NCBI GenBank assembly: GCA_000320605.2
Contig: KB445798.1
Location: 252,898 to 316,897, forward strand
From: Gelatoporia subvermispora B
Lineage: Eukaryota; Basidiomycota; Agaricomycetes; Polyporales; Gelatoporiaceae
DNA: 64,000 nucleotides
Reading direction: 5' to 3'
Of the stretch, positions 32,551 through 44,489 are shown piece after piece (positions within the stretch are counted from its first letter, which is position 1; every line of letters starts with the position of its first letter). The notes under the pieces are model-generated. The model was not told the DNA's origin, searched no databases, and was given only the letters and a program-made list of their open reading frames with translations. The position numbers and the translations under genes were made by a program.

Positions 32551-33369
32551 AAAAGAAGCAGTACGTCAAACGTGCTCTGGCACCCTAGACGAGTCTAATC
32601 CCCCTCAAGCGCGGGTCAACCGCTCACATGTAGGTTCAGGACGCACGATGTGCAGGGATGCGGCTCCATCCAGCCAAATTGGAACCACCTCGCTCAGCAA
32701 AAAAGGAAATCGGCGCATATGAGGAATCTACCGAAGAATGGTAGCTGGCAGACAGCGTTGACCACCGCTGCCAATACTCATGGGGTTATTGAACCCATCG
32801 ATGACCTAGAGGACCTCTGGACCTTCCCTACAACGACGGAGGATTATACCACCCCGTACATCGATGCACCGTTGAATATGGTCCCGTCGCGGGGCCATCC
32901 TTCTCTTCGCTTGGTCATGTTTCACCTCCAACCACCTCCGTCTGCACCGATCGCTCTCGCACCGCCGTTACCTCAACAGACGCACGTCGAGCCCGCTTCG
33001 TTCTCCAGCCATCGTTCTTTCGTTCAGATCTCGCAACCACCCCTGTCCTTCACTGACTCGCTCGGTTCCGGCAGCAATTGCGGACAGGCCACGTCGCTGT
33101 GCGAGTACGGTACAGAGCAAAAACCTAAATGCACTCTCTATAGCGCAAGGAAATATCCCCGTCGCAGCGTATCAGGTCAGTTACGTTCATGCACTGTCCT
33201 GTACTCTGCACTGACACCGCATTATTTAGAGCCTCATTGCGACCAACTTCTCACTCGGTGCAACCTTATACGCCGGTCGCAACATCGTACAGGGCTTCAA
33301 CCCGGGTACACATAATACGTCTTAGCAATCGAGGTGTTGCTGACTCAGACTGCTAATCCAGTAGCATTA
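32551..33369. other. Region with an unassigned open frame before a zinc-cluster relic
   Basis: An open frame starting at an ATG at 32718 and ending at 33315 has Pro/Ser-rich composition. It may represent decayed 5' exons of the zinc-cluster relic that follows, but no motif confirms this. Confidence 0.3.
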
Positions 33370-34012
33370 GCGGGTGGATTGTCGTACATCGATCCCACGC
33401 ACGCCTCAGGATGTATCCGGAATACGGCCGAAAGACATCATGACGCGCGCCAGATCAGGGATCCCATACGCATTTGATGGTGAGCAAATTCACCCCACAG
33501 TGAACCCAATAGTAACTCTATGTCAGTCCATCCGGGTCTTCGCACCACATACTCACTAACGGTCACCCCGGCCCCATCCTCTATTCTGGTTCCAATATAC
33601 CCACCCAGCCCATCTTCCGGCTCTGCAGCAGTATCCCTATCTGGCGCAGGGCAGGAAAATGGCATGGGTGTACCCACGAGGACAGGGGAATGTTGCGGAT
33701 CGTCATCCCTTTGGTGCGTCGAGCGATCTGTGTGAGCGGCGGAAGATCCGGTGGATCGGTGACAGAGAACCATGCACGTAAGTGTCTCCTATCTGCGTTA
33801 TGCAACGCACTAATCACAAGACTAACGTACCATCGGGTTCCTCTGTAGTCGGTGTATGGGATACGCCATCATCTGGACTACCAGTGTGCTCGGGATCGGA
33901 AGGTTGGAACTCGTGGACGCCCAAAAGGGGTCAAAAACGGCGAAGGGAAGACTTCGGCACAGTATGCAGGAACGAAGGCAAGGAATGGTCTCACTTGATC
34001 AAAGCGACATAA
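33370..34012 (+). pseudogene. Zn2Cys6/AT-hook relic with destroyed zinc cluster
   Basis: At 33690-33779 one frame reads HPFGASSDLCERRKIRW ... EPC, aligning with RPFGEACDRCWRRKISC ... GPC of the zinc-cluster protein at 40407-41820. Cysteines 1 and 3 are replaced (Ser, Trp). The next exon gives RHHLDYQCARDRKVG and then RGRPKGVKNGEG, the AT-hook segment of that paralog, so the origin is clear. A frameshift separates the upstream Pro/Ser-rich frame from the cluster frame. A working zinc cluster cannot form. Confidence 0.75.
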
Positions 34013-34809
34013 GCAGACAGAATTGGCCGTCAGTGAGGACAGTACAGACCAGACGATGCCCAAGGGTGGGGACAGAGAGCCTGAGGTGTTTGTGAACTGA
34101 CCTCGAACGGCGCTGTCCGTGTTCCCGCTCATTTTTTGTTGCTAGTATGCTCTTGCGTCATTGTTGATACTGCCGGTCTCCACTCTGTCTTTGGTCATGT
34201 GTACATCTCCCGTGCTTGCGTTCGCAATGTTGTAGTATCCATCTCGTATCATTTCGTTGAATTTATCCTCTTGATGCTGTGGTCAGAACCCGAATCTTGG
34301 ACAACTCGTATGCCATGAACGAGTGAATGAGTAAAATGGAACTGAGCTGATATCAGAGGTCTATGATGCTCATCACAGACTGATCGATCGCACGCGTGTC
34401 GCTGCTCACGGAAGCGGCATACGGCATTCCCGGATCCGGGCCGTGTTCTCCGAGCTGAGAAAATCTACGAATCCTGACGGGTTTTATACGCAATCGACCA
34501 GTGTTACGGGGCTTAATTACATATCAATGATGTCTTGCAGGTTTCTGGGTGTAGGGTAAATACAGATGTACATGTGGAAAAGTGTACAGGATATATGGAA
34601 CGATGCAAATAACTGAAGCTCACGACGCATTTCAAGGTAGCGATTCGGGAAACGTATTCGACGGGGGAGTTGGCCTCGTATGCTCTGGCTTCAAATTGCT
34701 GGTTCCTATTATCAGTGATACGGCGCTTTGTGAACGAGGATTGATAGTGCAGTTGAATGCATGCGGGAGTCTTGCACAATTAAGGCGTCGATCACCGAGA
34801 GAAAACCAC
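34013..34809. other. Intergenic region
   Basis: AT-richer sequence with no supported gene, between the zinc-cluster relic and a P450 fragment. Confidence 0.4.
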
Positions 34810-34995
34810 ATCAGCGTACGATAGGAAGCCTGATGTCATCTTTGGTTCAAGGTGTACTGGGATCCCTTGAGCATCCGCGGGCGGCAAAATATTAAACACG
34901 TGTAGGATGGAAGCCACGTTGATGAAGAGCACATCCCTAGCGAAGTGTCTTCCGGGGCACACCCTGGTCAACAGACAGTGAGCCAGCGAGCTTAT
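34810..34995 (-). pseudogene. Cytochrome P450 heme-binding 3' end relic
   Basis: The minus strand reads RVCPGRHFARDVLFINVAS, then ILHVFNILPPADAQG and KMTSGFLSY before a stop. This is the cysteine-ligand loop and last helix of a fungal multi-step secondary-metabolism type P450 (the CPGRHFA form). A splice acceptor (GACCAG) precedes it. No other P450 exon (I-helix, ExxR) was found upstream in 35000-36000, so only the last exon remains. Confidence 0.75.
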
Positions 34996-35949
34996 ACGAA
35001 TGGGGAGACTGTATTAAGATCGGCAAGTCGGTAGAGAGAGGTAGACGTTCTCATGTTAAATTTTGAGTCGAGGTAACTCAGCCGTCACGCAAATTATCAG
35101 GCATCGGCGTCGGAAGTACGTAGGGTCAGTGCAAGTAGAAGTGGAATTGTTTTGACAGGTACTATGCAGGCGCGAAGGGAGACCGACGAGCAGTTGATGG
35201 TGTCTCTCTAAATGTCTGAGTGGCTGGTGTGAGGTGTCTTGCGGAGTATAGGTGCAGTGTTCTAGACACAGAAGGACGTAATGGGTTGGTGAAGGTCCAC
35301 CTGCTCCGAGAGCTGTCCAAGTGGCGGCAGACTTCAATGTACGACGCGCTCCAGCTCTAACCCATCTTTTGACGAATAGCAAATTACGTTGTGCAATCAC
35401 AAGAGCGTGGCCAACACTCCATGTGGTTACTGCCAATGGCTGCGAATTGCAGTGGTTCGGAGATAGGCAGGCGACCGTACCGGGAATGCCGCATGCCACT
35501 GAGAAATGGGTCCGCCAAACGTTCTTGACTTGCTTGATTAATGCTGTTGAGATGTTACTTCCTATCCTCAGAAACGTCGTCAGCGAAGCGATTTGTATTA
35601 TTGCGGAAGATGAGCGGCAGTTCGATAGCAGAGGCCAATTACACTCATGCTCAGGGAAAAACTCGAACCACACATCGTGGAGTGTCTGACCATCACGAAG
35701 AACACGAGCAACCGCTCATGTGACTACCATATCAAAGATATCACCTCTTCATCTCCATCTTCACAGATGTCCCAGCTGTCTACGTCGTACTCATGTCCAT
35801 TGATTCACCCAAATTGTTGGTGCTGGATGTGCTAGAATGATGGTGCCAAGCGCGACAGGGCGGGCGATCCAGACGCGACATCCTTAGTGATGAGAGACGC
35901 AGGAGGTCCTGCACTACGGGCACTTGCGCATTCGCAATCACCAAAGCAG
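34996..35949. other. Intergenic region upstream of the first 3-kb duplicon
   Basis: Overlapping frames on both strands (for example 35056-35673 minus and 35321-35689 plus) carry no motif I recognise. No gene is supported. Confidence 0.4.
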
Positions 35950-38900
35950 CAGCATCCATACTTGCGGTTTTGCATGCGGTATGTGCGCTATTGCCCACGG
36001 TGGCCTGCAATCTCTGAATATATGGAGACAATTGGATGACGAGGAGACAGCCGCAGAGCGATAGAGGAGCGTCGGACTTTCAAGATGTGCACCCAGCATC
36101 TGTATCTCGTGACTGTCATGACTCCTTTGCTATGCAACGGACATGAGTGGAATACTCGTTTCTGCAAGACCAATACATTCTTACATTGTTCCCCGTTACT
36201 CGAGGAGCGCGAAGTTCCCTCCTTGATAAGCGAGTTTCCTTTTTCGTCAGGGCACAACGTCGGAGAAGCACGGTCGGGATTCGCTACGGTGCCGTCCCAA
36301 TTCCATGGCCTGGTGACTCACTTCATCGTATCTTGAGTATTCTGAGCTAAGTGAGCTTCCTGGGTTCAATCCGTGAGCGTGCTACGTGGGTCTATCAGAA
36401 GACGACGCCAGAACAACGCATCTCATAGGTTTGTGTCCAAAACTCCGACAATGGAGTCATGATTCGAGGGATCTTCTCCGGACCCTGTCAGGCCACTATT
36501 GATGTCCAAAAGGGAACAAACGAATCTCTGCGTGTGCGGCTTCGAACGGGACAGTGCCCCGCCTTGTGGCGAGCACTGCCGATCGCACGCTCTCATTATC
36601 CGTATAGACTCCGAACAAACGAGGATCAGAGCCATTTTTACCACGAGGAATCGGTTTCGCAGCTGGCTTCTGGGAAATTGTGACTTAGATGATGGCTACA
36701 GTTGTGAGAGGCCACTTACCGGCCACTATCACATATAAAGCACCCCTCGTCTGCCATCTTCATCAGCGTGAAACTCAGTCTACCACCCCATTTCAGCACA
36801 TTTTACACCATCCTCGAATCCATTCAAGTATTCGAACCCACCTATATACACAATGCTGCCCAGCAACATCGACAACGCACAATTTCTATCACACGTGACC
36901 CAAATTCTGCGGGCGGGTTTTGCGGAGGCAGCCAGTGTTCGCCCGCCGGAGGATCCTGAATACAGCAACGTAGGATCCTGCTTCTCTCCCACTACATTTA
37001 GGGGCCTGTACTGACGCATCGTCCCATCATAGCTCAACTACCACCTTATAACAGATGAGCCTGCTAGTACAGGCATGATTACACCCGTAAATGTATCCAA
37101 CGCCGTGCAAGGAGAAGCTCTCAACGCCACGCCGCATCAGGCCAGTTACGAGTGTAATCCTGCGCGCAGTCACAGCTCATCGGAGGCTGGGATCAGCAGC
37201 CAATTACAGACGACACGACGGGATTCCCATTCTGGCTATACATCCCCGACGATGTACTGCCAGATTTGAACCCTGATTTTGACTTTGATCAGGCGGAGTT
37301 CGACCTCAGTGTGCGTTTCGGCATAACTGCAGCACATACCAATAGAGGTAATTGCGAAGCTTGACCTAAGGTTGACCTGCCGAATACAATATTGACACGC
37401 CAACACAGATGCAAGGTCAGGTCAGGACGTGAACTGTAAGAGAATGATCTTGGATGTACTACGAGGAGTCGACGTCTTCCAGGGATACGTGGAACACGGC
37501 TCACTGTTGTCCCCGCATCACATCACGCACCATTATCCTCTATCTTCGCCACCGCCTTCGCCCTCGACATCGTCCTGGTCCTCAGCCGACTCCATCTCCT
37601 CAACGTCGGGATACTTGTCTGTTATACGGACGGACGGGTTGGTATCGGACGATGAGACCGATGATGGTCTGTCGGGTGCAGGTAGCGAGGAGCCTGAAGA
37701 TGCTGGCATGGGTTTGGAAGATGTAGTGATGGATGCAGAGCAGTCAGGGCCTCGACGACCATTCGGCACAGCCTGCGACTTCTGCAAGATACGTAAATTG
37801 AAGTGCAGAAACTCTGCCGGTGAACCATGCGGGTACGTATTCGATTGTGCTTTGCCTGCTTGCCAAGGCTGATGCTAATCTTGTATATATTGTCATAGAA
37901 ACTGCGTTATGCGGGGGCAAGCTTGCTTGCATACGATCAAGGCAAAGACTCGGGGGCGGAAGCCAAAGAACGCGCCTGCAGATGAGTCAACGAGTGTAAC
38001 CATTGTGATAGAAGAGGACCGCAAAGGCAAGGGCGTCCTGCGTACATCCCAGAGGCAGAAGAAAGGAGGCGACGTCGTCAAAGCGAAGAGGAGGGCTGTG
38101 CACAGGAACGCAAAGGGCAAGGGAAGAGCGTAAGGTCACATCGTACCTTGTATATGCCGCTGCTGGACCCTGCGACCATCTGATCCTTCGCATCTATAAC
38201 TCATGCTGTGTGATTTTCGGCCTCATTTGATCCTTCCTGTTGTCCGCATTATTTCGTGCAATATCTGTTCAATCTATCGTGTAGAGTTGCCTGATCTGCC
38301 CGTATCTGCGTGAGCGAGCAACATACTGGGCAGCAGGTGCATCCCGACTCGAGGTTGACCCGGTGACTCCGTACTTTTCTATTGCCCCGGACTTGGTTCT
38401 CCTCTGCTCATTCCCAGAGCAACAGAAACAGTCAAACAGGTGCTATGTATCGGGAAGCTGTGCGGAAATATGCACATAGAGAGAGCCTGAGAGAGGATGA
38501 GGATCGCCATACGTGTCAGGCTGGTCGTGCACGAGCGTCGAGGGCAAGCCCAGCGCAATTTATCCTTCCTCGGCCCGCATGATTCCCGCGGGCCGCACTG
38601 TCCTGCGTCTCCTCCGAGGAGCAACAACACTGTCCTCCCGCGTCCGTATACGTTCTTTCTCAAGTCATTCACGCGATGATTCTGGCCCCATGTTACTTGG
38701 AGGACTAAACTAACTTGAAACTCGGATGTTATTCTCGACTAAACTCTATCGGCGAGGCTGAAGCTCGATGGCCATCGGTTACAACCAGGATTAATGACTG
38801 TGTTATGAACTCGGCCGCACAACATGTAGAACATTCGATTTGCTATTGCCTTGTGTGCATCTCTACATTATCGATCAAAGCACGGATTATGGTTTCTGAT

Positions 38901-38990
38901 GCCAGTACTGCGAAGGATTTCCGCTACTTTTCAGGAGTATAAACATTGTTTTCGACATCGATAACATACGGCTTTCAAGGCTCCTGTACG
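35950..38990 (+). repeat. Segmental duplication, copy 1 (zinc-cluster gene 1 unit)
   Basis: About 3 kb here matches 44490-47528 from AGCAGCAGCATCCATACTTG at the left to AAGGCTCCTGTACGG at the right. It covers roughly 900 bases of upstream sequence, the zinc-cluster gene and about 850 bases downstream. Confidence 0.85.
36853..38133 (+). CDS. Small Zn2Cys6 protein with AT-hook-like tail, gene 1
   Basis: Exons 36853-36969, 37033-37140, 37200-37347, about 37421-37833 and a last exon from about 37901 to 38133. Exons 2 and 3 (108 and 148 bases) match the paralog at 49242 in length. The third exon encodes the family motif FWLYIPDDVLPDL-x-PDFDFD. The fourth has a Ser-rich acidic region, then ACDFCKIRKLKC, seven residues, and C. 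The last exon supplies NC-x6-C followed by KTRGRKPKN. Together: C-x2-C-x6-C-x7-C-x2-C-x6-C, a Gal4-type binuclear cluster, followed by a basic AT-hook-like segment and a Lys/Arg-rich tail. There is no fungal-trans middle domain, so it is a short DNA-binding protein. The second intron starts GC (CAG then GCCAGT) where paralogs have GT, which may reduce splicing. TATAAAG lies at 36734-36740. Confidence 0.78.
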
Positions 38991-40406
38991 GAAAATACCT
39001 TCGCCTATGCATGACAATCGAGGAATTGCGGAAGGGAGTCCAAGCGACGAGACTGTTTGATGTATTCTCTCACCTGTTATGTGCTTGCAATGATCATATG
39101 GTTCTCGAAAGAATCCGATGGGCGGCTGAGCGGGGGAATTGTGCTCGTGCTCAAGCAACGCTACTAGGTACCTGATAGATAGCGTGTTGACCAAGACATC
39201 TTCCCGCCATCAGAACTCTGGCCGGCTCGATTCCTTCATATTCATTCACACCAGAATGCATCCCAATCGTGCTGGGTTTTCGACCCTGGAATGTGTTCGA
39301 GACTGCCTCATGAGCGACGTGGACTTGTTCTAATTCACAGTATGATGCGAAGCACAGACTCATGTCCTGCGAACATTACTCACAATTCATGAGCTTGCAT
39401 TATGTGCCCAGAGCAGGAGAACAATGTCAGAAGTTAACCTACGTCACTCGACCATAAGCGAGATTTGTCCGCAGATACCGCACGGCAATGGTGCTGTAGC
39501 CACGAAGGAGCTCCAACCACAGCGTCTCTGACTCTTGATGCCACTCCCGCCCGGTCATGATACAGAATGTAGTTCCTCAGGCGATTGTGAGATAGAAGGG
39601 GAACATCATAGAAAGAAGGTGTCACCTCACGCCATGTTCCGAACTTGGGTTGAAAGAAAGTAGCAGTCTCGGTCCCACAGCCTGCTCGACACGTCGATAA
39701 AGCTCCGGTCTAACACCAACTCAGGTGTGATGACATCGGCACCTTTATCATCATGGAGGCTTCATGTGCAGATTCTCACACATTCTGGTCTACCTTGCAT
39801 TGCTTCCATCGAGCAGAACACGCGCCTTCCATGTTTCCCTCCGCACAATTTCACATATGGTTAGGATAGGAATCCGATGGGGGCGCTTGCTCAGCCTTGC
39901 TGGAAGAACGTCGCGACGTACCAATTACATTCTCCTGTGCATGCATCAGGAATTGATCGTGTTCGTTTTGCACCGTTGATGCCGCACTTCGGGGAGCATG
40001 TTGAATTTTCCGTGATCCTGAGCACAATGCAAACTCCTTGTGGTTGAGTAAAAATACGAGATCTGGACTCGCTTATGGTGTGGGGCAACGAGAACAATGT
40101 AAAAACGTGCATTATAAGTACGGATTAGGAAGGTATTGCGGGAACATGTCCGTGGACCTCCCAGTTATCCCTGGAATCCCTCCGTAAAGATGCCGGAGAA
40201 TTGGTGGCATAGTGGCCACGAGGCGGGGATCAGCCACTGGGTGTCTGATTGGTTCTCGTGTCGTAAGGATCCTTTATTGAGGCCACCACCATGGGCGCAG
40301 TTAAATACTTACCGTGCACGGGCAACCAGAACCATCCCAACATCCACGGTTTGAGATTTGTGCACTCACTCATATCCACACACCATCCCATCAAACATCA
40401 TCTAAC
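38134..40406. other. Intergenic region with unidentified frame fragments
   Basis: The first 850 bases belong to the segmental duplicon. From 39150 to 39750 the minus strand contains short protein-like pieces (for example GREWHQESETLWLELL and FYDVPLLSHNRLRNY) in different frames. They look like a decayed gene that I cannot name. The end is the promoter of zinc-cluster gene 2. Confidence 0.35.
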
Positions 40407-41820
40407 ATGCAGACCTCCTATGAGCGACCAATGACGTGGGCGATTGGCCTAGCTCCGACGATACCCCTTCCAGGCGCAGCTCCACCATACGGCAGTCAAG
40501 ATCTATTGCCGGTTAAGCAGCTAGCCCAAGGCGGCATCCGGCAGTACCCTGTATGGACCGAAACACCGACACCACCTACAGAGAGGAGCCCGAATGTCAG
40601 TAACGGGCGTATTATGAGTTCACCGCAGAACTAATATATTCGTGCTTTCGTTTAGTGGTATATCCCTCCAGAACCTGGAGCGTACTCCGGTACAAACCAG
40701 ATAACATTGCAAAATGGACCCCATGGTATGCGAGGGACAGTACCTCCCGTACCATTCCAGGTCAGTTGCCGATGCTATTCAGTTTGTAGCTACGGCTGAT
40801 AGGCTTTGGAAGCAGGAAACGGATTCCGCCGGTTCCAATGAGCCCGTCAACATGCAATATCGGCTGCCATACCCATTTGACCAGAATTTAGGTCAGCTGC
40901 TCCAGCAGCTTCGAGATGGGAATCCGAACGGCGGCTTACTCGCCTTCGATGGGTACCACCAGAGTAAGTGGAACCAGTGATTACGACATGGAGAAACGCT
41001 GACATGATCATGAAGTGCCAGGCATCCAAGCCATGGCCGGGGCAGAGCCTGACATGCTAGCGGAGAGTTCCATTGGACCGGTCTTGCCTCCGCCAAGCTC
41101 TGTCCCTGATTTTGTCACTGAGAATAACGGATTTACCGGAGGTGAGTGACTGGATCGATCAACATATACTGTCACCAACAACGTACGTTGGTTCAGAAGA
41201 GAATGAATACTTACGAACGTCAGTGTCTCTATCCCCGTCGTTGTCCCTCTCTGTGCCCTCTCTGCAAGTATCGTCTTCCACCACACCTGCTCCCTCGGCG
41301 TCGTCGTCGGTAAGCGTGGTCGAGTCGCCCAGAGCCGAGAACGAGGCAGATCTGGCCTCTGTATCAACAGCAAGGAAGCAACCGAAGAGACGGAAGCGTG
41401 GATCTGATCAGCGTCCATTCGGGGAGGCATGCGATCGTTGCTGGCGGCGCAAGATCAGCTGCAGAGAGACTGTAGAGGGACCCTGTGTGTGAGTACTCTT
41501 GTCTCCCACATTGCATCCAAACAGACTCACATGTTGTAACACTCACGCTCCGCAGTGCCTGCACTCGACATGCGCGGCGACATCCTGACCATGTTTGCAC
41601 CACGGATCGGGAGATCGGAAAACGCGGGAGGCCAAAGGGTGTGAAGGACGGCGAGGGCAGAGCGTCCAGAGTAGCAAAGGGCGGAAAGAGGGCTGGTCGA
41701 AAGACTAAGGGCATAGTAACACCGGATGAGCTATCGAGGCAGGAGGTTGGTATGGAGGAGGGGACGAGCGAAACAGGTAGTCAATCTACCGGCTTTGACG
41801 TTCAGCAGCATCACTTGTAG
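40407..41820 (+). CDS. Divergent Zn2Cys6-like AT-hook protein with long last cysteine spacing, gene 2
   Basis: The start at 40407 (MQTSYERPMTW) opens exon 1, which ends before GTCAGT at about 40595. Later exons run in phase through PPVPFQ, an acidic/Gln-rich part (RLPYPFDQNLGQLLQQL), and a Ser-rich part. They reach RPFGEACDRCWRRKISC, seven residues, GPC, then VAC after a GTGAGT intron. The final cysteine follows after eleven residues (TRHARRHPDHVC) instead of the usual six, so the cluster is non-standard: C-x2-C-x6-C-x7-C-x2-C-x11-C. The canonical AT-hook GKRGRPKG follows, and a basic tail ends at 41820. It is the most divergent intact member; its relic sister is at 33370-34012. DNA binding is likely through the AT-hook; zinc-cluster function is uncertain. 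Confidence 0.7.
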
Positions 41821-42435
41821 TGCCCTTCCCTCATCGTTCAACGCGGTGCTGGACTCTACGTTGAACTCCTTCTATCCTGGTAGTGCTTGTGATGTAAATA
41901 TCGATTTGTAGTGTTCCATCTGACAATCGTTATGTATCTACGTCGTACATCGTCTGACACACATAGTCACATACATCATCATTGCTCCTTTGTACATTCA
42001 TGCGCCCTGAATCTTTGGGAATCGAGCTCATTGAGAGGATAAGATCGTGTGCCGTCATTGTGATCGGTATAAGTCGCCGTGGTATCCAATCATGGACCGC
42101 TTCATAGGTATTCGCTATTGATGGAAGACAGACTCATTGCACAGAATACAACACCAGTGAGGGTAAAAGAGTGTATAGACAGCTGCTAGAGACACAAGAG
42201 TCGACGCAAGTTCAGGCTGGCCGCTGAGACTGAGAGCTTGTAACTGATGGGATTGATGTAGCGTGAGAAACAGCTGCTGCATACGGCACAGGGAGGTCTT
42301 TTTCGGACAATTCGACACGCTCACACTGTAGCACACCGAGAAGTGTTCACCGGGACGCGTCGGCGGCGACGCGATCGCCAGCTCGCCACGGACGCTGTAT
42401 TTCAGTAGCATACATATCTGATGATCCAGGTGAAC
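41821..42435. other. Intergenic region
   Basis: 3' flank of zinc-cluster gene 2 and 5' flank of the RAD17 relic. No gene supported. Confidence 0.45.
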
Positions 42436-44022
42436 ATGTCTTCACGTAAACCTGGCAGGAATACTGCAAGGCTTGAGTCGCCCGCGCCCGCGTCATCGCC
42501 AACAAAGAGGCAAATGACGATGCCTTTGTCCTTGGTGGGCAGGATCACGTATCTACTTCGCAGTAATCCTAATTTACTCAGTCTGCAGTTTCCGATACTA
42601 TGTATGATCCATCTGCAAGTCAATCAGCTCGGCTGTCACGATCACAAAGTTCGCAGGATACTAAGAGAAAGGAGAAAGAACGTGAGAGGTCACAGCAGTC
42701 TCCGTTGGGATCAGGTGCATCGTCTATTTGTATCCGTTTCTTGTACACTCATATCAAATGCCTAAGATAGCGGTGGCTGCAGGCAACTAGCTATGGGTAT
42801 AGCAGTATGAACCGGCTTCTGAGGTTCGTCTTCTCAGTGTTCACGCCTCTCAACCTTCTTGATATGGAATACAACAGGTGGATCTTGTTGTGCGTCAGAA
42901 GAAGGTCCAGAGCGTCTGTCAATGGCTACTCGAAGGAATCGAGGGTGGGTCACATGGAAAGCTGAGGAACTACAGAGTACGTAGGGTACACTACATCATC
43001 TCTTCCTCGTTGACCCGATGCTGTGGCTCTATCGTATACTTGTACTGATAGGCCCAGCCGATGTTGGCAAGACAGCCACCATTTGTGTTCTCGCACGAGA
43101 ACTGGGCTTTGACATACTCCAGTGACACCACATCATGGACGAGCAGTTCTGTCCCGATGACGATCACGGAGAATATGAAGGTTTGTCGGAGACGTTCCAG
43201 GAGTTCCTTGCACGCGCGGGCCGCTGTCATTCTATCTTCGCTACCTCAACATAAAGCCAGCTGCCTTCCTCTGTTGCTCTGGTATATCCACCAGAACTAT
43301 CACAGTGTTGCAAGACAATGGAGCAATGCGACGTTCGTGCAGAGTGGGAGGACTGAATTGACGCAAGCGGAGGCGAGGCTGTATGCGTCCCCGTTCCTCT
43401 TTGTGATACTGACACTAATCAAGCGCGGTATCAGATAATGGCGCCGGGCCACTCCGCATTATTTCTATCTGATTGCCCTCAGTACATTGCAATCGCTTCC
43501 TTCGCCCGTGGTGCGCCATTCACAGAAAACGTACAACCCTATGTTCTTCGACACGCTCTGTCGTACCCGCGACGCGGGGATGCGTTCGGTTATGTTTGTG
43601 ATTGGTTGTCACGCGTGAGCAGTCTCGTTCGCCTCTACCCAGTACCTATGAGATTGTCCCAACCAGATGCTAGAAGGCCCAGTGGGCTGGTGGATGAAAG
43701 AGGATATAGCACATAGATCGGGCGGAGTATTCAGAGAGCGCAGATGTTCGGGTATGTTTCCTGGGGGTGCCCTACGCGCATCACGTAGTACTCAATCTCA
43801 CCAGGAGTGTATGTACCACCCGCACAAGCTCTTCTCACCTCTGAATGGAGCAAAGGTACCGGTGACTTAACACAGCTTGCAGAGGGCGACGATGCCGAGG
43901 TGCCAGCTGCCGAGTTCCTGGACGATCTGGAGTGGGTTGACGGGATAGAGAGACGACCCGAGTCAGAAAGGGGCTGGCATGATGACGATGACATTGAAGA
44001 TATCGAGGACTTCGACGATTGA
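42436..44022 (+). pseudogene. Decayed RAD17-like checkpoint clamp-loader gene
   Basis: Fragments occur in Rad17 order. First comes MSSRKPGRN with a basic Ser-rich segment (SSQDTKRKEKERERSQQ), then YEPASE and, after an intron, VRQKKVQSVCQWLLEGIEGG with GKLRNYR. A P-loop GPADVGKTATICVLARELGF follows, then MDEQF and YEGLSETFQEFLARAG. This matches the N-terminal AAA+ part of fungal Rad17, which loads the 9-1-1 clamp at damaged DNA. Damage is clear: TGG became TGA after GFDILQ, frames shift after the FLARAG segment, and the middle of the protein is missing. A C-terminal acidic piece at about 43880-44022 (EFLDDLEWVDGIE ... DDIEDIEDFDD) remains open. The relic is wedged between the two copies of the 3-kb duplicon. 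Confidence 0.7.
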
Positions 44023-44159
44023 TATCGTGCGCCATTCTGATGCGTTGCTTGCCCGATTGTGTGGTATAAGGGATATTGATACTTGTCGCAGAGCTGATAG
44101 CTAGTACATTGCACGCGGCATGACATGTATTCACTTTAATCAACGCTGGAGATGCGATG

Positions 44160-44345
44160 CAAAACAACTTCGATCAGGCAGTGCTCGATCTGAGCATGGC
44201 TATAGACATGACAAAGAAATAGAAGTGCATTCATCGGTCTGCTGAACCAATGCACTCATGCAGAATTGCAGGCGTGGCAGCAGCTTTGAATGGAGGCTGT
44301 ATGAGCGTAGGCTGAGGCGTAGCGACAGAAGGCGGGCGGTCCAGA
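44160..44345 (+). pseudogene. Zinc-cluster gene fragment (third exon and start of fourth)
   Basis: NFDQAVLDLSMAIDMTKK then a stop matches the FDFDRAVLYLSM segment of the family. Downstream, GCAGCAGCTTTGAATGGAGG matches the start of exon 4. No zinc cluster remains. Confidence 0.65.
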
Positions 44346-44489
44346 CCAGACTGGCTCACGCTAGTGATAGCACGACGCTGGCCGTTTACCCGAAAGGTCT
44401 GCAGCGCTGTGACAAGACGGACATGCGACGTGCTCAGCGGTTAGAGACGAAGGGGTCCCGCACTTTAACCACTTACATGTTAGGAATTA

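Noticed and set aside
35056..35673. 205-codon minus-strand frame next to the P450 relic
   Set aside because: It shows no P450 motif (no ExxR, no I-helix threonine) and overlaps a frame of equal quality on the other strand.
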